Source: Prevotellaceae bacterium UBA4332 (GTDB lineage: Bacteria; Bacteroidota; Bacteroidia; Bacteroidales; Bacteroidaceae). From it: DNA of 42,012 nucleotides. A program made the translations under genes and the position numbers. The notes below the pieces were generated by a model that was given only the letters and a program-made list of their open reading frames with translations, did not search any database and was not told where the DNA came from. The DNA is taken from contig DGTQ01000021.1 in NCBI GenBank assembly GCA_002394365.1, positions 2,679-44,690 on the forward strand, in the 5' to 3' direction. Below, in pieces: positions 33,434 to 40,896 of the stretch. Numbering within the stretch: position 1 is the stretch's first letter; every line of letters starts with the position of its first letter.

Positions 33434-34305
33434 TTTCTTTTTCCAAATAAGAATCCCAGATGTTTTCTCAGCGTCAGAAGCAGTCCGTAATGCTTCGTCA
33501 TTATTCTAAATCTCTCGTGGAGCGATGCTCTGTGGTTCTTTATCGTCAGTCCACCAGCAAGGAAATCACACAACACGCTGTGCATGTTCCTCAGCTCCAG
33601 CCCCTCCTTCTCCACTTCTTTCATTACTCTTATGCACCAGTCAACGTCTGCCGAAAACCTGTATTGCGTGTCAAACGCCACTCTCTGTGCTATGTCCGTC
33701 CTTACGTAGAATGCCTGGTGGCACACCAGCATACCGTCCTGAAACGACTTCCACGTCAGTTTCTCTGGCGGATTGTGTTCTCTCTTACCCACAAAGTGGT
33801 TTGTCACATCCACTATATCCGTGTCACCGTATATCACGCCAGGGAGGGTTGAGAGTTGAGGGTTGAGAGTTGAGAGTTGAGGGTTGAGAGTTGAGGGTTG
33901 AGGGTTGAGGGTTGAGGGTTCTTGCTCTGGCAAGCCAACAAGTTGGAGCGGAGGGTTGAGAGCTTCATTTTGAAATTGCTCCCCTATCTCCTCCAGCGTC
34001 TTTTCCGAATGTAGCGTATCACCAGCATTAAGAAAGAGCACATAGTCGGGCGTAGCATGTTGCAAACCTTTGTTCATGGCATAGTACAGCCCTTTGTCTG
34101 GTTCACTCACTATGGTATATTCCACCTTCCCCTTGTACCTCTCTGCCGTCTGTTTTGCTGTCTCTATTGTCTTGTCCGTCGATGCACCATCTATTATAAT
34201 ATGGTGTATTGCCTCCCACGATTGCGAGGCAACATTATCCATAGTACGCTGTATCAAGCTCTCAGCGTTGTACGTACACGTTATGATGCAGAACCTTATT
34301 TTCAC
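33430..34305 (-). CDS. Family 2 glycosyltransferase with heptamer-repeat insertion
   Basis: This is 291 residues from a GTG at 34305. That start is chosen because the promoter at 34327-34358 lies inside the longer frame (to 34350), and because VKIRFCIITCTYNAE is the usual beginning of the GT-A fold. Motifs: IIDGASTDKT, SEPDKGLYYAMNKG, VLFLNAGDT and VIYGDTD, typical of WcaA/WcaE-like GT2 enzymes that transfer sugars in polysaccharide synthesis. A segment of ~45 residues (PPLQLVGLPEQEP and four STLNPQ-type units) between the NAGD region and VIYGDTD is encoded by module Y and a 7-bp array. It is probably the first gene of the TolC/HlyD/ABC run. The acceptor is unknown. Confidence 0.87.
   Translation of the reverse strand: MKIRFCIITCTYNAESLIQRTMDNVASQSWEAIHHIIIDGASTDKTIETAKQTAERYKGKVEYTIVSEPDKGLYYAMNKGLQHATPDYVLFLNAGDTLHSEKTLEEIGEQFQNEALNPPLQLVGLPEQEPSTLNPQPSTLNPQLSTLNPQLSTLPGVIYGDTDIVDVTNHFVGKREHNPPEKLTWKSFQDGMLVCHQAFYVRTDIAQRVAFDTQYRFSADVDWCIRVMKEVEKEGLELRNMHSVLCDFLAGGLTIKNHRASLHERFRIMTKHYGLLLTLRKHLGFLFGKRK
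33846..33959. repeat. GRGTTGA heptamer array with module Y inside the glycosyltransferase gene
   Basis: Ten perfect 7-bp units (GGGTTGA or GAGTTGA) fill 33846-33915, then GGGTT, module Y (33921-33951) and one more GGGTTGA (33953-33959). On the coding strand three units give seven residues, so the protein shows a 7-residue period. A change of one or two units would shift the reading frame. Confidence 0.85.
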
Positions 34306-34326
34306 GGATTCAATTAATATAACCGC

Positions 34327-34358
34327 GCAAAGGTACACAATATTATTCAATTAACAAA
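34327..34358 (-). promoter_or_regulatory. Promoter of the glycosyltransferase-exporter run
   Basis: Minus-strand TTTG (34358-34355), 19 bases, then TACCTTTGC (34335-34327) is a full consensus site. The predicted start of transcription is about 18 bases before the GTG at 34305. Confidence 0.75.
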
Positions 34359-34380
34359 CTTTGTCTTTACTTTTTAGACA

Positions 34381-34401
34381 TTTTGGCACACTTTATTGCC
34401 A
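34381..34401 (+). promoter_or_regulatory. Candidate heat-shock element upstream of clpB
   Basis: TTTTGGCACACTTT (34381-34394) is identical to the motif before grpE. Here it is part of an inverted repeat TGGCA-N8-TGCCA (34384-34401). It lies 85 bases ahead of the clpB start. No standard TAnnTTTG promoter is evident for clpB. Confidence 0.55.
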
Positions 34402-34479
34402 TATTGTCACTTCTCTCACCCGTGGAACAAACTTTGGTATGTGGAATGACGAAACAACAAACAAACAACTCTCAACATT

Positions 34480-36597
34480 ATGATGATGAATCAAGAACAA
34501 CAAATGACTGGCAAGGAGGCACTGGAGAAATTCTGCAAGAACCTCGTAGCCGATGCCAAGAATGGCAAGTTAGACCCCGTTATAGGACGTGACGACGAGA
34601 TTCGTCGAGTCCTCCAGATACTCTCACGACGTACCAAGAACAACCCTATCCTCATAGGCGAGCCTGGTACTGGTAAAACAGCTATTGCCGAGGGACTCGC
34701 CCAGCGCATAGTGCGAGGCGATGTGCCCGAGAACCTCAAGGACAAGCAAATCTACACCCTCGATATGGGTGCGCTTATCGCTGGCGCCAAGTACAAAGGC
34801 GAGTTCGAGGAACGTCTCAAGGGCGTCATCAACGGTGTAATAGAGTCGCAGGGCAAGATAGTGCTCTTCATCGATGAGATTCACACCCTCGTGGGTGCAG
34901 GAGGCGGCGATGGCGCTATGGATGCAGCCAACATCCTCAAACCTGCCTTGGCGCGTGGTGAGCTGCGTGCCATAGGTGCTACCACCCTCAACGAGTATCA
35001 GAAGTATTTCGAGAAGGACAAGGCACTCGAACGTCGATTCCAAATAGTTATGGTTGACGAGCCTGACGAACTCTCCGCCATCTCTATTCTGCGTGGACTG
35101 AAAGAGCGCTACGAAAACCACCACCGCGTGCGTATTCAGGATGATGCCTGCATAGCCGCCGTAACCCTTTCCGAACGCTATATCTCCGACCGTTTCCTGC
35201 CCGATAAGGCTATCGACCTTATGGACGAGGCAGCAGCCAAACTCCGTATGGAGCGAGACAGCGTGCCCGAGGAACTCGACGAGCTCTCCCGTCACCTCAA
35301 ACAGCTTGAGATAGAGCGTGAGGCTATCAAGCGCGAAGATGACAAGGAAAAACTTGCCGAACTCAACAAGACCATCTCTGCCCTGCAAGACGAGGAGATG
35401 CGCATGCGCTCCGAGTGGGTAAGGGAGAAGAACCTCGTAGATAAAATCCAGCAAGACAAGCAGGAGATAGAGCGTCTGCGCTTTGAGGCTGACAAGGCTG
35501 AGCGTGAGGGCAACTACGGCAAGGTGGCTGAGATACGCTACGGCAAGCTCAAGGAATTAGAAGATAGAATAAAGAAGACACAAGAAACACTTAACGTCAA
35601 TGAAAAAGCGATGCGCTACGTGCGTGAAGAAGTAACAGCCGACGACATAGCCGAAGTCGTATCTCGCTGGACGGGAATACCCGTAACACGCATGATGCAG
35701 AGCGAGCGTGACAAACTGCTCCACCTCGAAGATGAACTCCACAAGCGTGTCATCGGACAAGACCAGGCCATCACAGCCGTCAGCGATGCAGTGCGTCGTT
35801 CTCGTGCAGGACTGCAAGACCCAAAGCGTCCTATCGCCAGCTTCATCTTCCTCGGCACCACTGGTGTGGGTAAGACAGAGCTTGCCAAGGCTCTCGCCGA
35901 CTATCTCTTCAACGACGAGCAGATGATAACCCGCATCGATATGTCCGAGTATCAGGAGAAATTCAGCGTCACCCGTCTCATAGGAGCGCCTCCAGGCTAC
36001 GTAGGCTACGACGAAGGCGGACAGCTCACCGAAGCAGTACGTCGCAAACCTTACTCTGTAGTGCTCTTCGACGAGATAGAGAAAGCCCACCCCGACGTGT
36101 TCAACACCCTCTTGCAGGTGCTCGACGACGGACGTCTTACCGACTCCAAGGGCAGAGTGGTCAACTTCAAGAACACCATCATCATCATGACCAGCAACCT
36201 CACCCTCGACCAGCTCTATGGCAAGGCACCTATCCTTGATGGTAACGGTATGGTGAAGCCCCCTATCCGACCAGAGTTCCTCAACCGTATCGACGAGATT
36301 ATCAACTTCAGCCAGCTCTCCAAGCAGCAGATAGCCGAGGTAGTGCGTCTGCAGATGAAGCGCGTAGCCTCTATGCTTGAGCAGCAAGGCTTCGAACTCC
36401 GCTGGACCGATGATGCCATCGACCTCCTTGCCGAGGCAGGCTACGACCCCGACTTCGGAGCACGCCCAGTAAAGAGAGCCATACAGAAAGACGTACTCAA
36501 CGCCCTCTCAAAGGCACTCCTCGCTGGCACTGTCAACAAGGACAAACCCATCATCGTTGACAGCTACGAGAAGAAGATTGTCTTCAAGAATGACTAA
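34480..36597 (+). CDS. clpB: ClpB disaggregase lacking the N-terminal domain
   Basis: This 705-residue AAA+ protein has two nucleotide-binding domains. NBD1 starts at once (KLDPVIGRDDEIRRVLQIL, Walker A GEPGTGKT at 60-67, IDEIHTLVGAG). The coiled-coil middle domain is about residues 265-390. NBD2 has Walker A GTTGVGKTE near 456 (Thr where Pro is usual), SEYQEKFSVTRLIGAPPGYVG and RPEFLNRIDEI. It works with DnaK to dissolve aggregates. Full-length ClpB is about 860 residues; the ~150-residue Clp_N domain is absent, and an in-frame TGA at 34447 rules out a longer start. A strong hairpin terminator follows. Confidence 0.93.
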   Translation: MMMNQEQQMTGKEALEKFCKNLVADAKNGKLDPVIGRDDEIRRVLQILSRRTKNNPILIGEPGTGKTAIAEGLAQRIVRGDVPENLKDKQIYTLDMGALIAGAKYKGEFEERLKGVINGVIESQGKIVLFIDEIHTLVGAGGGDGAMDAANILKPALARGELRAIGATTLNEYQKYFEKDKALERRFQIVMVDEPDELSAISILRGLKERYENHHRVRIQDDACIAAVTLSERYISDRFLPDKAIDLMDEAAAKLRMERDSVPEELDELSRHLKQLEIEREAIKREDDKEKLAELNKTISALQDEEMRMRSEWVREKNLVDKIQQDKQEIERLRFEADKAEREGNYGKVAEIRYGKLKELEDRIKKTQETLNVNEKAMRYVREEVTADDIAEVVSRWTGIPVTRMMQSERDKLLHLEDELHKRVIGQDQAITAVSDAVRRSRAGLQDPKRPIASFIFLGTTGVGKTELAKALADYLFNDEQMITRIDMSEYQEKFSVTRLIGAPPGYVGYDEGGQLTEAVRRKPYSVVLFDEIEKAHPDVFNTLLQVLDDGRLTDSKGRVVNFKNTIIIMTSNLTLDQLYGKAPILDGNGMVKPPIRPEFLNRIDEIINFSQLSKQQIAEVVRLQMKRVASMLEQQGFELRWTDDAIDLLAEAGYDPDFGARPVKRAIQKDVLNALSKALLAGTVNKDKPIIVDSYEKKIVFKND

Positions 36598-36664
36598 GGC
36601 TCAAAACACATACACATTACTTACTAAAAAGAAGATAGGCATCCCAATTGTGGGATGCCTATCT
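36592..36664 (+). repeat. Direct repeat copy 1: clpB stop region plus terminator
   Basis: It begins in the last clpB codon and runs through GGCTCAAAACACATACACAT to the end of the hairpin. Copy 2 at 37788-37858 differs at only about six positions and occupies the same place after the DinD-like gene. Confidence 0.85.
36633..36664 (+). terminator. Intrinsic terminator after clpB
   Basis: AGATAGGCATCCC pairs perfectly with GGGATGCCTATCT (13-bp stem, 6-base loop AATTGT), followed by ATTTTA. The stem has an A-rich flank on the other side and may act in both directions. Confidence 0.85.
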
Positions 36665-36896
36665 ATTTTACTTCATTTCGTGCGTTTCTCTCACTTATAC
36701 CATACTTCTCGGCATATTTTTCACAGAGATATACTTTATCTATCGACAACTCTCATTTCTTATTTTCATTGCAAAGTTACGAGTTCCTCTTGAAACTACC
36801 AAATTCATGCATGGCATTTTGACTCATTTTAGAGGGAAATGTGCACTATATCGTGTTAAAGTCTTTCATATCAGAACCTCCTTGAAGAATATTTTG

Positions 36897-36905
36897 TAAC
36901 TTTGC
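36897..36905 (+). promoter_or_regulatory. Promoter -7 element of the DinD/BRO-like gene
   Basis: TAACTTTGC lies 28 bases before the ATG at 36933. No good TTG at the -33 distance. A mirrored GCAAAGTTA occurs at 36773-36781. The remaining 36665-36896 has no gene. Confidence 0.5.
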
Positions 36906-36932
36906 AACCAATTCACATAGGATTGTATCATC

Positions 36933-37793
36933 ATGAACGAGAATTTCGCTATACAGCTCTTTGAGGGCAAGAAAGTTCGCATCGTATGGGATGCAGAACA
37001 GGAGAAGTACTATTTCTCTGTAACGGATATAGTGCAGGTCTTGACAGATTCCGTGAATCCGCGTGATTACATAAAGAAGATGCTTAGACGTGACCCAGAA
37101 CTGAAATCCAAGTGGGGGACAATTTGTCCCCCTGTTGAAATGTTGGCTCCAGATGGCAAGCGACGCAAGACACAAGCCGCTGATCTTGAAGGCATTTTTA
37201 GAATCATTCAGGCCATACCCTCCAAGAAAGCCGAACCTGTGAAGCAATGGCTTGCTGAGTTGGGCAGTATGCGTGTTGACCAAATGATTGACCCGGAACT
37301 GACCTTTCAGATGGCCGTCGAGGACTATCGTCGCCAAGGCTACAGCGACCGCTGGATAAACGAGCGCATGCGCTCCATCGAGATGCGCAAAGAGCTGACC
37401 GATGAGTGGCATCGTTCTGGCATACATGAGCCTAGGGACTTCGCCATTCTGACAAATGTGCTGACAAAGGCGTGGAGCGGCATGACCACAGGCGAATACA
37501 AGCGTTACAAGGGGCTGACCAAGCAGAACCTACGCGACAACATGACGAATGTGGAACTGGCACTCAATACACTTGCCGAGGTAGCTACCACGGAGTATTC
37601 TCGCCAATCTAATCCGCAGTCGATGGCCGAGAGCCAACGTATTGCAAAGGAAGGCGGCGAAGTAGCACGCGAAGCACGCGAGACGATGGAACGCCGTCTT
37701 GGCAGAAGCGTTGTTTCTTCCGAGCGTGCATCAGACTACATAAGGCCAATTGAGGACAAAGGGCAGAACGCTCTGCCCAAGGAGAACGACTAA
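36933..37793 (+). CDS. BRO-N/DinD-like protein
   Basis: This 286-residue protein has an N-terminal BRO-N fold (FEGKKVRIVWDAEQEKYYFSV, then LTDSVNPRDYIKKMLRRD, about 8-110), a DNA-binding module of phage antirepressors. The C-terminal half matches DinD-type proteins (HEPRDFAILTNVLTKAWSGM, then YKRYKGLTKQNLRDNMTNVELALNTLAE). DinD inhibits RecA strand exchange in E. coli; the function here is inferred. The gene is enclosed by ~72-bp direct repeats, suggesting a recent cassette insertion. Its last codons (KEND) echo those of clpB (KND) because they fall in the repeat. Confidence 0.85.
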   Translation: MNENFAIQLFEGKKVRIVWDAEQEKYYFSVTDIVQVLTDSVNPRDYIKKMLRRDPELKSKWGTICPPVEMLAPDGKRRKTQAADLEGIFRIIQAIPSKKAEPVKQWLAELGSMRVDQMIDPELTFQMAVEDYRRQGYSDRWINERMRSIEMRKELTDEWHRSGIHEPRDFAILTNVLTKAWSGMTTGEYKRYKGLTKQNLRDNMTNVELALNTLAEVATTEYSRQSNPQSMAESQRIAKEGGEVAREARETMERRLGRSVVSSERASDYIRPIEDKGQNALPKEND

Positions 37794-37858
37794 GGCTCAA
37801 AACACATACACATAACTTACAGAAAAGAAGATAGGCATCCCGATTGGGATGCCTATCT
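37788..37858 (+). repeat. Direct repeat copy 2: end of DinD-like gene plus terminator
   Basis: It starts at the final GAC codon and stop of the DinD-like gene and ends at the hairpin. It matches 36592-36664 with about six differences, including a loop shortened from AATTGT to GATT. Confidence 0.85.
37829..37858 (+). terminator. Terminator after the DinD-like gene, shared with the convergent type IIG gene
   Basis: The same 13-bp stem AGATAGGCATCCC/GGGATGCCTATCT with a 4-base loop GATT, followed by CTATTTT. The stop codon of the convergent restriction-modification gene is 15 bases away, so it may serve both. Confidence 0.8.
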
Positions 37859-37872
37859 CTATTTTGCTGGAA

Positions 37873-40788
37873 CTACATACTTTTTGTTAGTTCCCTATAC
37901 ATCTTGAAGAGTTCTGCCACGCACTGACTTTCAGTCATAGTCTTAATGTCGAAGCCATAGGCTTGCATCACAGCACGGTCGTTGTCTTGGTGAGCCTTGC
38001 GAAGCTCTGCTGGCATAGTCAGTTCGTCATAGAGGTCAGCAAGACTGCTGTCTGGGTATAGAGCCCTTGCATCGAGTATAGCCTGAGCAGTCTGCTCTAT
38101 CTTTGTCTTCTGCGCTTCTGTAGGATTAGGCCAAGGGAAGTTATTGTAAACCACATCCTTGCTATAGCGATAATCACTCTTCAATCTCCCACATACCGCC
38201 CTCATCCATGCCATGTGAACATTACTCTCCAATATGCCAAAATGATAGAGAGTAGCATCAGGGATAATTTGCACAGCATCACTCGTAAGAATGTCAGGAG
38301 TGAGAAAACCCATCGGTATATAACGTCTGTTTTCTGACGAATGCCTCGGCACAAGTATATAATTAGTATCGGGCATATTTTCCACATGGAATCGTGTTGG
38401 TGCTTCGGCAAGTTTACGTGTTCCTTCACTTGAACTTGCTAATCTGTAATTGCGAACTGCTGCAATTCTTTCCATACAATGAGGTAGTGTATGTAGTTCT
38501 GCTGGCGTACATTCCCCTAACCACAAACAATAACGTGGTGTTTGATGAAGAAACTCCGTTGCCCCAAGGAAAGGTCTAAAATATTTGGCGGATTTAGGCT
38601 CTATCTTTATAAATTCTTCTTTTTCCTCCTTCGTAAACAGATAATTACCTCCATCAATGGGTTTGTTGCCTATGCCTATCATAGGAATATCACAAAGAGG
38701 AACTTGTCTGCTTCCTATAAACACATCAGGAGCATCCATCAGGTAAGCATTGATGTGACTTGCCTTACTTACTTTGTCATTGTCGAAAAGTAAATGTTCT
38801 TTTTCGGGCTCATTTTTGTGACTAAAGCCTACAATTACACAATGTACATGTGCCTTCAACGAAGCCTCACTATCCCAACGGAATGTACGATGGGCAAAAT
38901 CTATGCGAAGCCCTCTTTCCATGAGTGGTTGCCACAGGTTTGCAACTTGTTCCCCTTGACAGATACTATTTGTTGATACGAATGCAATACGAGGATGCCC
39001 AATACTTGTTGATTGAAAGGCTTTCATGTACCAACAGCATACATAATCAAGATTACCTACATTCTTCCATTTCTCACCAAATATGCTGATGACATCTTCT
39101 TTTTGACTTGCATCCATTTGACGAGCACCAATAAACGGAGGATTGCCCATAATGTAGTCATAAAACATTAGAGTTCCCTTTTCTGTTGGTGGTTCCTCGT
39201 ATATTATTTCTGTAACATTGGGTCGAACCTCTTTACGTCCTATTTCTACAGGTTCATATCCTGGTACGGTTCTTGTCATTGGGAGTGACTTCGATGACAA
39301 GGAATTAGTATTTCCATCCGAATCAGGAATGAAGTTCCAATCCATCCTCAGGGCATTACCCTCACGAATGTTGTGATATGCCTTCAGAGGCAGGAAGTCA
39401 ATATCTTGCTTGATGATTTTCTCTGTTTCTGCTAACATCTGTGCCTCACTTATCCAGAGGGCTGTGGTGGCAACAGTTACTGCGAAGTCGTTTATCTCTA
39501 TACCATAGAACTGCTGAATGCTAACCTTTATAGGATTTACAAAAGCACCCATCATTGTCTGTCCGTGATAGCGTTCGCGGATGGCTTCATTCTCCAGACG
39601 GCGAAGTGAAAGATATGTTTCAGTAAGGAAATTGCCTGAACCACAGGCTGGATCAAGGAATGTGAGAGAGGCAAGGTGGTCTTGGTAGGCATCGAGTTTC
39701 TTAATGCGTTGTTTTTCAACCTTTTCCTCAAGTATCTCGTCCAGTTCTCTGCGCAAATCATTCAAGAACAGGGGGTCTATCACCTTGTGTATATTCTCTA
39801 TTGAGGTGTAGTGCATACCACCGCTTCTGCGAGTCTCGGGGTTGAGTGTGCTCTCGAACACTGCTCCAAAGATGGTTGGAGATATTTCGCTCCAGTCGAA
39901 GTCAAGACTTGCGTTTCGAAGCAAGGTTTCTTTCAGTTCCTCTGTAAACTGTGGTATCTCTATTTCCTCTTCAAATAGGCCTCCATTGGTGTAAGGGAAT
40001 GCCTGCAAATCTGCTTGCAGATACTTGCTTCGCTTTTCCTGAGGAGTGTTCAGTACTTCGAACAGGTCACGCAAAGCTCTGCGCAAATCCTTTGCCTCAT
40101 AGGTTATCAGGAAATCATGGAACTGGTCATGGGCAAAGACTCCTGCATCCTCAGCATACAGGCAGAACACTATCCTGACACAGAGGATATTCAACCAACG
40201 CTGAGCCTCTGGGCTGTCATCATCATATTGTTTCAGCAAAGCATCATATATCCTTGCAACTATCTCGCCTGCCTGCATCGAAACCTGCATCTCCTTGCTA
40301 AGGTGCTCGCTCTTCACGTCTACAAGGAACTTAAGACGATAGTATTCCTTGCCAAGATTTTCAAGCAGTATCTCTTCTGGCTCGCCGTTGGGTTGCTCCA
40401 TGTCATACACAAGGAACTCAGCGAAATTACAGGTCACTATCCAACGCGGACGCTCCGAGTAAGGCAATTCGGCTGCATAGCGCTTAGCCTGCTGAAAGGG
40501 GTTGAGCACCGAACCATCACTCTGCACTATGCCTTTGCGCAGGTCTTTGCCAAGCGATTTTTGCTCTATAAGGACTTTGGTAGAAGGTATATGTCCATCG
40601 ATGAAGTTTGTATTGTCAACCTTAACCTGTTCTTCATAACGAATAAATGTACTTGGATTCTCTATACCAAACACCTCCGTGAGCAACTCTGTCCAAAAAA
40701 TCTGTGAGTCACCCTTTTCATATCCTCTGCCTTGCCAACGCTTGGCAAAGTCAGAAGCCGCCTGAGATATTTGCTTTTCAGATTTCAT
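37873..40788 (-). CDS. Type IIG restriction-modification enzyme, MmeI-like
   Basis: This is 971 residues from the ATG at 40788; a TTG at 40809 lies within the promoter and is rejected. Order: an N-terminal nuclease domain with FIDGHIP (D64) and VLIEQKS (E75-x-K77), i.e. D-X10-E-x-K; a helical spacer with YTNGGLFEE, FGAVFESTL and MHYTS; then an adenine methyltransferase core with DPACGSGNFL (near 379) and NPPFIGARQMD (near 548). A target-recognition region and C-terminal helices complete the chain. One polypeptide cuts and methylates, usually on one strand of an asymmetric site. No BREX genes (pglZ, brxC) are near. The gene converges on the DinD-like gene. Confidence 0.9.
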   Translation of the reverse strand: MKSEKQISQAASDFAKRWQGRGYEKGDSQIFWTELLTEVFGIENPSTFIRYEEQVKVDNTNFIDGHIPSTKVLIEQKSLGKDLRKGIVQSDGSVLNPFQQAKRYAAELPYSERPRWIVTCNFAEFLVYDMEQPNGEPEEILLENLGKEYYRLKFLVDVKSEHLSKEMQVSMQAGEIVARIYDALLKQYDDDSPEAQRWLNILCVRIVFCLYAEDAGVFAHDQFHDFLITYEAKDLRRALRDLFEVLNTPQEKRSKYLQADLQAFPYTNGGLFEEEIEIPQFTEELKETLLRNASLDFDWSEISPTIFGAVFESTLNPETRRSGGMHYTSIENIHKVIDPLFLNDLRRELDEILEEKVEKQRIKKLDAYQDHLASLTFLDPACGSGNFLTETYLSLRRLENEAIRERYHGQTMMGAFVNPIKVSIQQFYGIEINDFAVTVATTALWISEAQMLAETEKIIKQDIDFLPLKAYHNIREGNALRMDWNFIPDSDGNTNSLSSKSLPMTRTVPGYEPVEIGRKEVRPNVTEIIYEEPPTEKGTLMFYDYIMGNPPFIGARQMDASQKEDVISIFGEKWKNVGNLDYVCCWYMKAFQSTSIGHPRIAFVSTNSICQGEQVANLWQPLMERGLRIDFAHRTFRWDSEASLKAHVHCVIVGFSHKNEPEKEHLLFDNDKVSKASHINAYLMDAPDVFIGSRQVPLCDIPMIGIGNKPIDGGNYLFTKEEKEEFIKIEPKSAKYFRPFLGATEFLHQTPRYCLWLGECTPAELHTLPHCMERIAAVRNYRLASSSEGTRKLAEAPTRFHVENMPDTNYILVPRHSSENRRYIPMGFLTPDILTSDAVQIIPDATLYHFGILESNVHMAWMRAVCGRLKSDYRYSKDVVYNNFPWPNPTEAQKTKIEQTAQAILDARALYPDSSLADLYDELTMPAELRKAHQDNDRAVMQAYGFDIKTMTESQCVAELFKMYRELTKSM

Positions 40789-40805
40789 TCCCTTTTTTAC
40801 TTTCC

Positions 40806-40814
40806 GCAAAGTTA
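40806..40814 (-). promoter_or_regulatory. Promoter -7 element of the type IIG gene
   Basis: TAACTTTGC on the minus strand lies about 18 bases before the ATG. The -33 region is weak. It shows that the gene has its own promoter separate from hepT/mntA. Confidence 0.55.
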
Positions 40815-40896
40815 AGAAAAAGTTTCTATATGTCTTTAAGATTCAGTTTATCTCCTAGGCTATACGTTGTTTTATTGATTAACAATTCTATATGTA

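Noticed and set aside
33846..33915. CRISPR-like array
   Set aside because: The units are 7 bp in direct tandem with no spacers and lie in a coding frame; this is a simple tandem repeat.
34306..34350. Longer start (ATG at 34350) of the glycosyltransferase
   Set aside because: The consensus promoter 34327-34358 lies within this segment, so an mRNA from it could not contain the upstream ATG.
34384..34399. Sigma-54 promoter TGGCAC...TTGC before clpB
   Set aside because: The spacing between TGGCAC and TTGC is 6 bases, one more than the strict consensus, and the matching motif before grpE has no TTGC at either spacing. The shared 14-mer is reported as a motif of unknown factor instead.
37873..40788. 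BREX (PglX) assignment of the large methyltransferase
   Set aside because: It has its own N-terminal D-X10-E-x-K nuclease motif, and none of the other BREX genes is nearby; an MmeI-like type IIG enzyme fits better.
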